A stretch of 64,000 bases of DNA, taken from contig JAFWOP010000067.1 in assembly GCA_017545365.1 (NCBI GenBank), positions 1 through 64,000 of the forward strand, given 5' to 3'. Of this stretch, positions 33,938-42,493 are shown piece by piece; the stretch's first letter is position 1; every line of letters starts with the position of its first letter. The position numbers were made by a program, and so were the translations under genes. The notes beneath the pieces were generated by a model that saw only the letters and a list, made by a program, of their open reading frames with translations, was not told where the DNA came from and did no database searches. The stretch is from Bacteroidales bacterium (GTDB lineage Bacteria; Bacteroidota; Bacteroidia; Bacteroidales; P3).

Positions 33938-34981
33938 ATGGACCATATTACAAGTCTTATGCTTGCGCTTCTGCGCGGCTCACTCAACAGCACCCCTCCG
34001 GACTGTCTGCCGGCCACTGCCGACGAATGGGCACAGGTGTACTGGCTGGCGAGAAAACACGGCGTGGTCACCATGATTAACGACGTTATTGACCGTCTGC
34101 CGGCGGAGCAGCAGCCCCAGGGAGACATAGCCCTGAGCTGGACCCTCTCGGCCGAGCGTACGCGCTATCATTATGAGCACCAGTCGCAAGTGCTGGATTC
34201 ACTTCGAGCCAAAGCATCCGAACAAGGATTGCAGATTCTCGTACTTAAGGGGCTCAGCCTCTCGCGTTATTATCCGGTGCCTAGCTCCCGTGCCTGTGGC
34301 GATATCGACATCGCCTTCCTACCCCTGACGCGTGACAATTTCCAAAGGGGCAACAGCCTGTTGGGTATCCCTGGTGGCAAAATACACGGCAAGCATACCG
34401 AGGCTGCTGTGGACGGGGTGCCTGTTGAGAACCACCTGCAGTTTCTCGACCTCAACTACAGGAGCCAGCTCCTTTCGGAGCAATATATCAAAGACTCGTT
34501 GGACGGGGTTTCGGCCGAAGGCTTCCTGCCACTGATGGCCGATATGGTGTATCTGCTGATGCACACGATATGTCATATCACGGCCAAATTCAAGCTGCCG
34601 CTGCGCAATATTCTAGACTGGGGCATGTTCCTCAAGGCGAATGAGCAGCATCTTGACCCAGCCGAGTGCCACCGCCTGATGAGACGCATAGGAATGGAGC
34701 CTGCTTTTAATATGCTCACCTATCTTGCTGCTGAGTTTACTGGGAAAGACCTGAGCCGCTATGTTCATGGGCGGCTGCCCCGCCGTGACATTGAGCGGAT
34801 GCGCAAACTGATGCTGCAGAAAGACTATCGTGAGCCGCTCCCAGCAGGGCTCAGGCCCCTTCAGCTTTTCCTCCTACGCCTTCGGCGTAACAGCCAGAGC
34901 CGCTGGCTCTATCGTTATCTGCCCTCCTCCTTTGCCGAGCGCACCCGTAATAATCTGAGGCGTCTTCGGTATAGGGGATAG
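33938..34981 (+). CDS. Uncharacterised nucleotidyltransferase-fold protein (NTP_transf_5-like)
   Basis: A 347-residue cytoplasmic protein. QILVLKGLSLSRYYPVPSSRACGDIDIAFLP near residues 100-130 contains the KG-x-x-x-x-x-Y and R-x-x-GDIDI pattern of the NTP_transf_5 family, in which GDIDI carries the metal-binding aspartates. The C-terminal half is helical and basic. The family occurs in exopolysaccharide and RiPP contexts, but there is no such cluster here. It shares a transcript with the DUF4878 lipoprotein (6-base gap). Confidence 0.85.
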   Translation: MDHITSLMLALLRGSLNSTPPDCLPATADEWAQVYWLARKHGVVTMINDVIDRLPAEQQPQGDIALSWTLSAERTRYHYEHQSQVLDSLRAKASEQGLQILVLKGLSLSRYYPVPSSRACGDIDIAFLPLTRDNFQRGNSLLGIPGGKIHGKHTEAAVDGVPVENHLQFLDLNYRSQLLSEQYIKDSLDGVSAEGFLPLMADMVYLLMHTICHITAKFKLPLRNILDWGMFLKANEQHLDPAECHRLMRRIGMEPAFNMLTYLAAEFTGKDLSRYVHGRLPRRDIERMRKLMLQKDYREPLPAGLRPLQLFLLRLRRNSQSRWLYRYLPSSFAERTRNNLRRLRYRG

Positions 34982-35013
34982 GGGGATAGATAATATAGGG
35001 TATATATATACTC

Positions 35014-35195
35014 GCTCTAGTGTAACAAAAGACTGATTTTTGCTCACTTTTCTCGGTGTCGCGTCTCTCCGAGACGCTGAGTAGTAGGGATTTCACTGAC
35101 CCCACACTGCGCTTCCTTCGGTCGCTTAGTATGGGGTTATTGAGATTCAGCATCTTCGATGCTGTTGCAAAATCATTCTTATATCAAACTAGAGC
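35014..35195 (-). mobile_element. Possible degenerate small TIR/hairpin element
   Basis: GCTCTAGT (35014-35021) and ACTAGAGC (35188-35195) are perfect inverted ends. Inside are GCGTCTC-tc-CGAGACGC-type, CCCCACACTGCGC...GTATGGGG and CAGCATC-ttc-GATGCTG hairpins, in the same order as the reverse complement of the element at 49187. The ends differ from that family, so it may be a diverged relative rather than a copy. Confidence 0.45.
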
Positions 35196-35214
35196 CTTTA
35201 TATAGTCCCCATAA

Positions 35215-35248
35215 AAAAAGAGAGCGTCCCAAGGGACGCTCTCTTTTT
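35215..35248. terminator. Terminator of peptide/lipoprotein cassette 3
   Basis: Perfect 16-bp arms (35215-35230 and 35233-35248, core AGAGAGCGTCCC) with a 2-base central AA and AAAAA/TTTTT ends, 17 bases after the lipoprotein stop codon. Confidence 0.92.
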
Positions 35249-35265
35249 CAGTATTGAATGAATGA

Positions 35266-36357
35266 TTAGTCAATAGAGAGAAGAGTAGTTTTAGTAGCAC
35301 CGTTAGCATTGTAGAGGTTCATGCTGAGGGTGGTACGGAAGCTACGGAGAACGCTCATGGCTTCAGGAGTCTCGGTGAGGGTCACATCGTTACCAGTGTA
35401 GACAAAGTGGTAGAAGTTGGTACCATCATCAAGAGTGAAGTAGAAGGTCATCTGCAGCTGGTCACCAGTGTGTTTGGGAGCGACACAGACATTACCAAGG
35501 TTGACGGTGGGGATGTCATTGCCGCTGGCAGGGGTGAAATAGTCAAAGAGGTTAGAGCTGTTGGGTTTCACAATCAACACATCACCGTTTGCGGGAACTG
35601 TACCATCCATAACCAGGGTGGGCTCTGCAGGATTGTCGAAGTTGACGTGTGCATTGCCGGTCAGCATGCTGTTGGAAGAAGTCAGCACGACGGAGTCAAC
35701 GGTAAGAGCGATATCGTCACCAATTGCGTAAGCGAAATCGTTAGGATAGGCACGGCTCAGAGCCAAAAGATAAGCGGTACCGAATTTGAAAGCGGGGGTC
35801 AGGATAGCAACAGTGTGCTTCAGCTGATAAGTGCCACGGAAGTCAGTGACTTGAGCGGCCATGGGCCAAGCACTGGTTTGGCCAGCGAGGACGGTGGTAC
35901 GATAGCCAGCGGTGGCGTTTTCAGGAATCCACTGCACGTTGGTAGCCATAGGAACATTCCATTCGGGGAAGTCTTCAACCGCACCCTCTTGGAAAGCGTT
36001 AGCAGGATAGAGGATGGTGAAGGGGAAGGTGAGGTTGTCGGAGAGAATGGAAAGACGAGCGAAACGGCTGGTAGCGGTAGGATCTGTTGTGGGAATCTCC
36101 TCCATGGTGCTCATGTCAATCAAAGTGAGGTCAGCGAGGGCAGCATTGCCGTAGCACTGGTCACCAATCTGGAATTCAATGTACTGGTCAGCAGCATAGT
36201 AGCCCTGCTTGTCGTTAGAACCGTAGGACTCGCCAGCCAAGTTCAAAGTAACCATGCCATTCTCGTCAGGAGTGAGAGCACCCTGTTCGTTATTGTCGTT
36301 ACAGCCAGTGAAGGCAATCATTGCAAATGCAGCAACAAGAATCGAAATCTTTTTCAT
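35266..36357 (-). CDS. Fimbrillin-like lipoprotein, cassette 3
   Basis: A 363-residue lipoprotein with signal MKKISILVAAFAMIAFTGC (Cys19). The mature part is beta-rich and has fimbrillin-like elements: an early FQIGDQC segment, FARLSILSDNLTFPFTILYPANAF, YQLKHTVAILTPAFKFG, and a C-terminal region ending in a strand-rich MNLYNANGATKTTLLSID. It lacks the FGWGTSG module found in cassettes 1 and 2. It is 23 bases downstream of a 44-residue peptide gene. Promoter box at 36736, terminator at 35215: a self-contained two-gene unit. Confidence 0.78.
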   Translation of the reverse strand: MKKISILVAAFAMIAFTGCNDNNEQGALTPDENGMVTLNLAGESYGSNDKQGYYAADQYIEFQIGDQCYGNAALADLTLIDMSTMEEIPTTDPTATSRFARLSILSDNLTFPFTILYPANAFQEGAVEDFPEWNVPMATNVQWIPENATAGYRTTVLAGQTSAWPMAAQVTDFRGTYQLKHTVAILTPAFKFGTAYLLALSRAYPNDFAYAIGDDIALTVDSVVLTSSNSMLTGNAHVNFDNPAEPTLVMDGTVPANGDVLIVKPNSSNLFDYFTPASGNDIPTVNLGNVCVAPKHTGDQLQMTFYFTLDDGTNFYHFVYTGNDVTLTETPEAMSVLRSFRTTLSMNLYNANGATKTTLLSID

Positions 36358-36380
36358 GTTCGTTACAATAATTTTAAAGG

Positions 36381-36515
36381 TTAGAAACTAATGGTACCGT
36401 TGTCGTTAATGTCTTCGGTCATTGCATAACTAACTTGAAAACCGTTTTCGACGGCCACGACCTTGACTTGAACTGCAGGGGTCAAGTAAACCTGTTTTTT
36501 AGTGTTTTCTTTCAT
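36381..36515 (-). CDS. Small peptide, cassette 3 (44 residues)
   Basis: The ATG at 36515 and TAA at 36381 enclose 44 codons: MKENTKKQVYLTPAVQ, then VKVVAVENGFQVSY, then AMTEDINDNGTISF. The Y-x-x-P, V-x-VVxxExGF core aligns with the peptides at 4545 and 15391, and like them it precedes a fimbrillin-like lipoprotein (23-base gap). It ends in an aromatic residue, as they do (Trp, Trp, Phe). It has no signal peptide. The coding length is too short for most gene finders, but the conserved context supports it. Confidence 0.68.
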   Translation of the reverse strand: MKENTKKQVYLTPAVQVKVVAVENGFQVSYAMTEDINDNGTISF

Positions 36516-36798
36516 TGTTTGTTTGAATTTTGAATGTTTATTAATTTAATTGATTTCTATTATTAGCGATTCTCCCGCAGTGGTTCGGCGAAAGGAATCG
36601 TCGTTTTTTTATCTTTTTTGTCTGTTTTTCCTACTTTTTTTATCTGTTTCTTTAGTTTACCGAAAATGCGCACTGCGTTGATTCACAGGATAATGCATGA
36701 TTAATCCGATGTTTTTACAGTGTTTCATTACAATGCAAATATACGACTTTTTTCTTACATGAGATAAAAAATGTGATTTTTTTTTGTGCGTTGGGTTT
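36516..36798 (-). promoter_or_regulatory. AT-rich leader region of cassette 3 with -7 box
   Basis: A -7 box TATATTTG (minus strand) lies at 36736-36743. If used, the transcript has an unusually long leader of about 215 bases, U- and A-rich, before the peptide ATG at 36515. I see no other gene and no clear hairpin in it. Confidence 0.55.
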
Positions 36799-38112
36799 TC
36801 AACTGTCTTTTGTTAGAATGTCGGTGACGGTGCCCACGAGGTCGTGTTCCAGGGCCTGTGTGATGCGGACGGGGTAGAAATGGCCTGTCCGCAGAGGTTT
36901 GGTGTCGGGGAGGAGCACTTCGTCGTCGATGTCGGGGCTGTCGTATTCGGTGCGGCCGATATAGTGGCTTCCTTCGTGGCGGTCGATGATGACCGGGTAC
37001 ACATTGCCGACGCGTGCCTGGTTTTTCTCCAGGGAGATTTGTTGTTGTACCGCCATCAATTCGCTTACGCGCCGTTCTTTCTCTTCCTGGGGTACGGGGT
37101 CGCCCAGCCGATGGGCCGGGGTGCCCTCTTCGGGGGAGTAGGCGAAGCAGCCCAAGCGGTCGAAGCGGGCCTGGCGGACGAACTCCACGAGTTCGTCGAA
37201 GTCCTGCTCCGTCTCGCCGGGGTAGCCCACAATCAGGGTGGTGCGGATGCATACGTCGGGCAGTTGCTGGCGGAAGGTGTTGAGGAGGCGGAGGGTGCCG
37301 TCGCGGTCGATGCCGCGCTGCATGGAGCCGAGGATGCGGCTGTTGATATGTTGGAGCGGGATGTCGATGTAGTTGCAGATGTTCTTGTGACGCTTGATGA
37401 CCTCGATGGCGTCGGGCGGGAAGGAGGCGGGGTAGGTGTAGTGGAGGCGCACCCATGCGGCTCCGCTTTCGGTGGCCAAGCGTTCGAGCAGCTCGCCAAG
37501 GCAGCGTCTGCCGTAGAGGTCGAGGCCGTAGTAGGTGGTGTCCTGGGAGATGACGATGAGTTCTTTGACACCTTTGGCGACGAGGGCTCTGGCCTCATCG
37601 ACGAGTTCGTCGATGGGTCGTGAGACGTGTTTTCCGCGGATGAGGGGGATGGCGCAGTAGGAGCAGTTGCGGTTGCAGCCTTCGGCGATTTTGAGGTAGG
37701 CATAGTGCGAGGGGGTGCTCACCTGCCGTTGGCTGGCGAAGGGCGACTGGCCGGCGGTGAGCCGGTCCCATTCGTGTGCGCCATACCAGGCGTCGACCTC
37801 GGGCATCTCGTGGGACAGCTCGTCGCAGTAGCGTTCGACGAGGCAGCCGACGGCTATGAGTGTGCGTCTGCGGCCGTCGCGGGCATGGCGGCTGTTGAAG
37901 TTCTTCTTGGCCACAATCTGCTGCAAGAGGGTGTTGACCGACTCCTCCTTGGCATCGCCGATGAAGCCGCAGGTGTTGACAATCACCATGTCGCAGTCGT
38001 TGTGGCTGCGGTCGAAGTAGATTTGGTTGCCAGCATGGGCGAGGTGTCCTGCCACGTTCTCGGAGTCGACGGTGTTCTTGCTACATCCGAGGGTGATGAT
38101 GTTTACTTTCAA
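36799..38112 (-). CDS. rimO: Ribosomal protein S12 methylthiotransferase
   Basis: A 437-residue radical SAM enzyme that methylthiolates an aspartate of ribosomal protein S12. The UPF0004 domain carries Cys10, Cys48 and Cys90 for the auxiliary Fe-S cluster. The radical SAM motif EGCNRNCSYCAIP has Cys146, Cys150 and Cys153. A C-terminal TRAM domain (YPVIIDRHEGSHYIGRTEYDSPDIDDEV) completes it. The opening MKVNIITLGCSKNTVDSE distinguishes RimO from MiaB. ftsY starts just upstream (14-base gap), a gene pair common in this order. Confidence 0.96.
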   Translation of the reverse strand: MKVNIITLGCSKNTVDSENVAGHLAHAGNQIYFDRSHNDCDMVIVNTCGFIGDAKEESVNTLLQQIVAKKNFNSRHARDGRRRTLIAVGCLVERYCDELSHEMPEVDAWYGAHEWDRLTAGQSPFASQRQVSTPSHYAYLKIAEGCNRNCSYCAIPLIRGKHVSRPIDELVDEARALVAKGVKELIVISQDTTYYGLDLYGRRCLGELLERLATESGAAWVRLHYTYPASFPPDAIEVIKRHKNICNYIDIPLQHINSRILGSMQRGIDRDGTLRLLNTFRQQLPDVCIRTTLIVGYPGETEQDFDELVEFVRQARFDRLGCFAYSPEEGTPAHRLGDPVPQEEKERRVSELMAVQQQISLEKNQARVGNVYPVIIDRHEGSHYIGRTEYDSPDIDDEVLLPDTKPLRTGHFYPVRITQALEHDLVGTVTDILTKDS

Positions 38113-38126
38113 GATGGGTGTGTGTG

Positions 38127-39077
38127 TTAGTGGTTCTCAAAGAGGCTGTCGACGAAGGCGTCGGCGTTGAATATCTGCAGGTCGGTCATCTTCTCGCCCA
38201 GCCCGATGTAGCGGACGGGGACGTGGAACTGGTCGCTGATGCCGATGATGACGCCGCCCTTGGCAGTGCCGTCGAGTTTGGTGAGGGCGAGTGCGTTGAC
38301 CTCGGTGGCGGCGGTGAACTGGCGGGCCTGTTCGATGGCGTTCTGGCCGGTGCTGGCGTCGAGTACCAGGAGCACCTCGTGGGGTGCGTCGGGCAGGAGT
38401 TTCTGCATCACCTTACGTATCTTGCCCAGTTCGTTCATGAGCCCCACTTTGTTGTGCAGGCGTCCGGCGGTGTCGATAAGCACCACGTCCATTCCTTTGG
38501 AGATGGCAGACTGGAGGGTGTCGTAGGCCACGGAGGCGGGGTCGGCATTCATGCCCTGCTGTACGATGGGCACGCCCACGCGGTCGGCCCAGAGCTGGAG
38601 CTGCTCGACGGCGGCGGCGCGGAAGGTGTCGGCGGCGCCGAGCATCACCTTCTTGCCGGCCTGTTTGTACTGGTATGCCAGTTTGGCGATGGTGGTGGTT
38701 TTGCCTACGCCGTTGACACCCACGACAAGCACCACGTAGGGGGTGTGGGGTAGTGGGGCGTCGAAGTCCTCGGGGAAAATGCCGTCGTGTTTGCGGAGCA
38801 GGGTGGCGATTTCGGCGCGGAGGATGGAGTTGAGCTCGGAGGTGCTGATGTATTTGTCGCGCTTGATACGCTCCTGGAGCTTGTCGATAATCTTCAAGGT
38901 GGTCTCTACCCCCACATCGGAAGTGATGAGTGTCTCTTCGAGGTTGTCGAGCACGCTGTCGTCCACCGTTGATTTGCCAAGGATGGTCTTGGAAAGCTTC
39001 GCGAAGAAGCTTTCTTTGGTCTTGGTGAGCCCTTGGTCGAGGGTCTCCTTCTTTTCTTTTCTGCTGAATAGGCCCAT
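38127..39077 (-). CDS. ftsY: Signal recognition particle receptor
   Basis: A 316-residue SRP-GTPase that docks ribosome-SRP complexes at the inner membrane. The NG domain contains the P-loop GVNGVGKTT near residue 120, DTAGRLHNK near 200, and TKLDGTAKGG with the closing loop GLGEKMTDLQIFNADAFVDSLF. The acidic A domain of other bacteria is reduced to a short basic start, MGLFSRKEKKE. An ORF start at 39116 would add 13 residues, but MGLFSRK is the conserved start, so 39077 is chosen. Neighbours are rimO and a thioredoxin-like gene. Confidence 0.95.
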   Translation of the reverse strand: MGLFSRKEKKETLDQGLTKTKESFFAKLSKTILGKSTVDDSVLDNLEETLITSDVGVETTLKIIDKLQERIKRDKYISTSELNSILRAEIATLLRKHDGIFPEDFDAPLPHTPYVVLVVGVNGVGKTTTIAKLAYQYKQAGKKVMLGAADTFRAAAVEQLQLWADRVGVPIVQQGMNADPASVAYDTLQSAISKGMDVVLIDTAGRLHNKVGLMNELGKIRKVMQKLLPDAPHEVLLVLDASTGQNAIEQARQFTAATEVNALALTKLDGTAKGGVIIGISDQFHVPVRYIGLGEKMTDLQIFNADAFVDSLFENH

Positions 39078-39119
39078 AATCTTATAGTAAGTAAATGTTA
39101 AAGGTTTGCGGTTCAAGTG

Positions 39120-39686
39120 TTATTGTATGCCCAGTTTCTCGTTCATGCCGGGGCGTATCTCCTTGTCGAATATCTGCTGGTATTTCTCGAAAGGGTATCT
39201 TTTGTTGTCGCCCGAAGCGAAATACCAGAGCATCATGACCATGTCGCTGGCGGACTGGTAGCCCTGGATGATGGTCAGCTGTGACTGGTCGCTCTTGAAC
39301 AGGACGAAGGAGGGGAACCCCATTTTGGCCCCCAGTATCTTCTTGGCGAAAGAGTGGGTGTTGGGCCGGTTGCCGGGGGCGGCATCGACATTGGAGTATT
39401 TGGTGCCCTCCCAAGAGAACTCGGCGTTGCCTTCGGCATCGAACTTGACGGGGATGTAGTATTTTTCGAGGATGAGGGCGACGGTGGGGTTGGTGAAGGT
39501 TTCGCGGTCCATCTTCTTGCACCAGCCGCACCAAGAGGTGTAGAAATCTACGAAATAGAGCCGGGTGTTGCCCTTGGTGTCAATTTTGGCAGCCTGTTCG
39601 ATGGTCTGCCACTTGACTTGTTGTGCCTGGCTGTGGCCGCCGAGAAGGAGGGCAACGGTGATGAGCAAAAGTATTTTTATCTTCAT
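39120..39686 (-). CDS. Exported thioredoxin-fold protein
   Basis: A 188-residue protein with signal peptide MKIKILLLITVALLLGGHSQAQ. The thioredoxin active site WCGWC (Cys53 and Cys56) lies in RLYFVDFYTSWCGWCKKMDRETF, and GFPSFVLF supplies the cis-Pro region. It is probably a periplasmic disulfide reductase or thiol chaperone of the thioredoxin_7/DUF255-like type. The unusual GW dipeptide between the cysteines is common in Bacteroidota members. The stop codon is 42 bases before the ftsY ATG. Confidence 0.88.
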   Translation of the reverse strand: MKIKILLLITVALLLGGHSQAQQVKWQTIEQAAKIDTKGNTRLYFVDFYTSWCGWCKKMDRETFTNPTVALILEKYYIPVKFDAEGNAEFSWEGTKYSNVDAAPGNRPNTHSFAKKILGAKMGFPSFVLFKSDQSQLTIIQGYQSASDMVMMLWYFASGDNKRYPFEKYQQIFDKEIRPGMNEKLGIQ

Positions 39687-39764
39687 AGGACAGAAATGGG
39701 TTTGAAAGGTTAACAGGTTCTTTGTGGTATTCTGGAGAGTTATTATTATGATTACAATATATTA

Positions 39765-41093
39765 TTACCATTCGTATTTCCAGTCGGAGTCCAGTTCTTC
39801 GGCGTTGGGGTCGTATACTTCCTCACGTTCTTCGCGGTCGCGGATGCGGAACAGCCTGCCGAGCCAGTCGTCTTTCTTGGACTTAGTCTGGGTGCTGGAT
39901 TGCTTGTCTTCTTCGATGATTTGTGATATCTGGTGTATGTAGTTGTCCAGATAGGAGCGGGGATAGGCTTCGTTGTGGGCAATATGGGCGTTGGTGTAGT
40001 AGTGGTGGATGACGCTGTCGTAGCTTATGCCCAGGTTTACCATGCGGATGGTGCCCTCCTGGCTGAGGCCTACGCCATGGCCGAAGCCGTGGCCGGAGAG
40101 GGTCACGCGGTGTGAGGTGCTGTCGTAGAGAACGGAGAAGAAGGTGGATTTGAGTTGGAAGTCGGAGCGTATGCGGGTCAGTGGGATGCCGCAGAGGCGC
40201 ACCTTGCGGCGAGACTGGCTGAAGGAGAGCAGCTCATTGCGGATGCTGTCGTCGTGGATGTCGAGTTTCTGCTTGTTGGCAAAATAGTTCAGCCATTTGT
40301 CCTCATTGATGACCTTGACCCATTCGCTTTGGCGCATGTGGTAGGAGAAGGTGTCGGTTACCGAGCGGAGGTAGGGCACTGCGCTACGCCATACATCCTC
40401 GGAGTTTGCGGTCTGGCCGCCGCTGTTGGAGTGGAAGGGGGTGTCGATGAGTTTGCCTTCCTCGTCCACGATGGTCATGCCGCTGCTGAGCATGGTGCCG
40501 AGCATGATGTCGGGCCGAACACAACGGTTGAGGTAGGCTTGGCAGTGTACCTGGTCGCAGAAGTTGTAGCCGTCGGCCTTATGCTTGTTGATATTCTTCA
40601 TGGCCCAGGTGCGGGAGATGATGGCTTGGACGCGGAAGATGTCCACGTTGTCGCCATAGATTTCGGATTGCACCACTCCGGCGATATAGGTCTCGAATTC
40701 CACGTCGTTGATAAGGAGCAGCTTGCCGCTTTTGTTCACGCTGACGCTCAAGTTCCCTTCGTAGGTGCGGTGCTTTATCTTGCGTGGGTTGAGGCAGAGG
40801 ATGCAGGCAGTGTCGTTGGCGATGAAGCTAATGGAGTTGTGGTTGCCGTAGTCGTAGCCGTCGATAGACATGTGTACCATGCGGCCAGCAGGGGTCAGCT
40901 CGACGGCTTTGCCAGCTCCGGCTGCAGCCTCGATGAGGGCGGTGTCGTTGCTATAGATGTCGTAGGTGCCCAAGTCGAAGGAGATGGTGATGAAGTCGAT
41001 GCTGTTGTTGGAGTACAGCCTCACCTTGACCCGGTCGGCATGGGCGGTGAAAGCGGTGAGTAGCAGGCAGATTATGGGCAGGAATCTTTTCAA
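39765..41093 (-). CDS. SpoIID/LytB-domain protein
   Basis: A 442-residue exported protein (signal MKRFLPIICLLLTAFTAHA). The SpoIID/LytB domain covers residues about 120-370: FETYIAGVVQSEI, VQAIISRTWAM, PFHSNSGGQTANSEDVW and GHGFGHGVGLSQEG. In sporulating bacteria SpoIID is a lytic transglycosylase acting on denuded glycan. In Bacteroidota the role in peptidoglycan turnover is presumed. An acidic, charged tail follows. Its start overlaps the lpxB stop codon by four bases, so the two are translationally coupled. Confidence 0.9.
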   Translation of the reverse strand: MKRFLPIICLLLTAFTAHADRVKVRLYSNNSIDFITISFDLGTYDIYSNDTALIEAAAGAGKAVELTPAGRMVHMSIDGYDYGNHNSISFIANDTACILCLNPRKIKHRTYEGNLSVSVNKSGKLLLINDVEFETYIAGVVQSEIYGDNVDIFRVQAIISRTWAMKNINKHKADGYNFCDQVHCQAYLNRCVRPDIMLGTMLSSGMTIVDEEGKLIDTPFHSNSGGQTANSEDVWRSAVPYLRSVTDTFSYHMRQSEWVKVINEDKWLNYFANKQKLDIHDDSIRNELLSFSQSRRKVRLCGIPLTRIRSDFQLKSTFFSVLYDSTSHRVTLSGHGFGHGVGLSQEGTIRMVNLGISYDSVIHHYYTNAHIAHNEAYPRSYLDNYIHQISQIIEEDKQSSTQTKSKKDDWLGRLFRIRDREEREEVYDPNAEELDSDWKYEW

Positions 41094-42199
41094 TTGAGTA
41101 CTTTTATGATTTCTAAAGCGGCGCGGTCAGAAGCTCCGGCGTTGCCCAAGAGGGAATGGAGGTAGGCGTAGCCGTCGAGCATCTTTTGTCGTGCGTGGGT
41201 GTCGGAGGTGATGCTGGCAAACTCGTGTTCCAGCCGGGCAGGGTTGAGGTCGTCCTGGATGAGTTCGGTGACGATGGGCTTGTCGGCGATAAGGTTTACC
41301 AATGAGATGTACTTGATGCGGTTTCCGATGAGGCGGCGGGCGATGGCCACCGAGACGGGGTTGGCAATATAGCCCACGACCTGCGGGACGTTGAACAGAG
41401 CGGTCTCCAGGGTGGCCGTGCCGGAGCACACGAGGGCGGCATAGGCGTTGCCCAGGAGGGTGTAGGTCTGGTCCAGCAGCAGGGTGACGTTGGCACGGTT
41501 TCCGATGATGGGTTGGTAGAAGTCGGTGCCTAACAGGGTCATGCCCGCGACGACGAATTGGTATCCGGGGTAGTGGTCGGCGACGGACAGCATGACGGGC
41601 AGCACCTTCTTAATCTCCTGCTGACGGCTGCCGGGGAGCAGAGCGATGATAGGCTTGGTGTGGTCAAGGGTAGTCGTCGCGGTGGTATGGAAGGCTGCGA
41701 CGGCATCCAGCAGGGGATGGCCTACGTAAACGGCCTGGGGGAAGTGGTTCTTGGCGTAGAAGTCCTGTTCGAAAGGCAGGATATAGCACAGCTTGTCGAG
41801 GTTGTGGCGCATACTTTTGATGCGTCCTTTCTTCCACGCCCACAGCTGGGGTGAGATGTAGTGGACAGTCTTGATGCCGAGAGAGTGGGCGTGTTGTGCC
41901 ATCTTGAGGTTGAATCCGGGGTAGTCGATGGTTACCAGCACGTCGGGGTGGTAGTCGGCGATGTCCTGTTTGCAGAAGCTTATGTTGCCGAGTACGGTGC
42001 CGAGGTGGGTGACCACTTCGACGAACCCCATGATGGCGAGGTCGCGGATGTGGCGCACCGGGGCACCTGTGACCGCCTGCATGGCGTCGCCACCCCAGTA
42101 GCGGAACTGTGCGTCAGCATCGTGCCGTTGCAGTGCCCGCATGAGGTTGGCGCCATGGAGGTCGCCCGAGGCTTCACCAGCTATGATGTAATATTTCAT
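41090..42199 (-). CDS. lpxB: Lipid-A-disaccharide synthase
   Basis: A 369-residue GT19 glycosyltransferase joining lipid X and UDP-diacylglucosamine in lipid A synthesis. MKYYIIAGEASGDLHGANLMRAL is the family start. YWGGDAM, MGFVEV, IDYPGFN and YISPQLWAWK are diagnostic, and ALLPGSRQQEIKK is the GT-B sugar-nucleotide site. Its 3' end overlaps the SpoIID gene and it lies 3 bases behind a small membrane protein and surE, the usual surE-lpxB neighbourhood. Confidence 0.96.
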   Translation of the reverse strand: MKYYIIAGEASGDLHGANLMRALQRHDADAQFRYWGGDAMQAVTGAPVRHIRDLAIMGFVEVVTHLGTVLGNISFCKQDIADYHPDVLVTIDYPGFNLKMAQHAHSLGIKTVHYISPQLWAWKKGRIKSMRHNLDKLCYILPFEQDFYAKNHFPQAVYVGHPLLDAVAAFHTTATTTLDHTKPIIALLPGSRQQEIKKVLPVMLSVADHYPGYQFVVAGMTLLGTDFYQPIIGNRANVTLLLDQTYTLLGNAYAALVCSGTATLETALFNVPQVVGYIANPVSVAIARRLIGNRIKYISLVNLIADKPIVTELIQDDLNPARLEHEFASITSDTHARQKMLDGYAYLHSLLGNAGASDRAALEIIKVLN

Positions 42200-42202
42200 A
42201 TA

Positions 42203-42493
42203 TTAAAATGAAATATATTTATATTTTAGTATCACCCACATGAAGGCGACGAAAGTGACGAAGAAGGTGATGATGACAGTCTTGAGGGTGACAGGGTGTT
42301 CCCGTGTCTTGGCATAGTAGCGGAGCAGCAGCAGCGGAGGGACGAAGGCGGCGGCAAACCAGCGGGCACCTTCGGCGAAGGTCGAGCGGGTGACGAGGAT
42401 GACGAGCACCACCAGTGCCGCGCACAAGATTTCGGACACCAGGGTGGCGATGATGCCCAGCGGTATGCTGTTTTGGTTGAGCAGTTTCTTCAT
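42203..42493 (-). CDS. Small membrane protein
   Basis: A 96-residue protein with three hydrophobic spans (IIATLVSEILCAALVVLVILV, GARWFAAAFVPPLLLL, VIITFFVTFVAFMWVIL). The start at 42493 overlaps the surE stop as ATGA, showing translational coupling. A longer frame from 42688 runs inside surE and is rejected. The function is unknown. Its place between surE and lpxB suggests an envelope role. Confidence 0.8.
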   Translation of the reverse strand: MKKLLNQNSIPLGIIATLVSEILCAALVVLVILVTRSTFAEGARWFAAAFVPPLLLLRYYAKTREHPVTLKTVIITFFVTFVAFMWVILKYKYISF

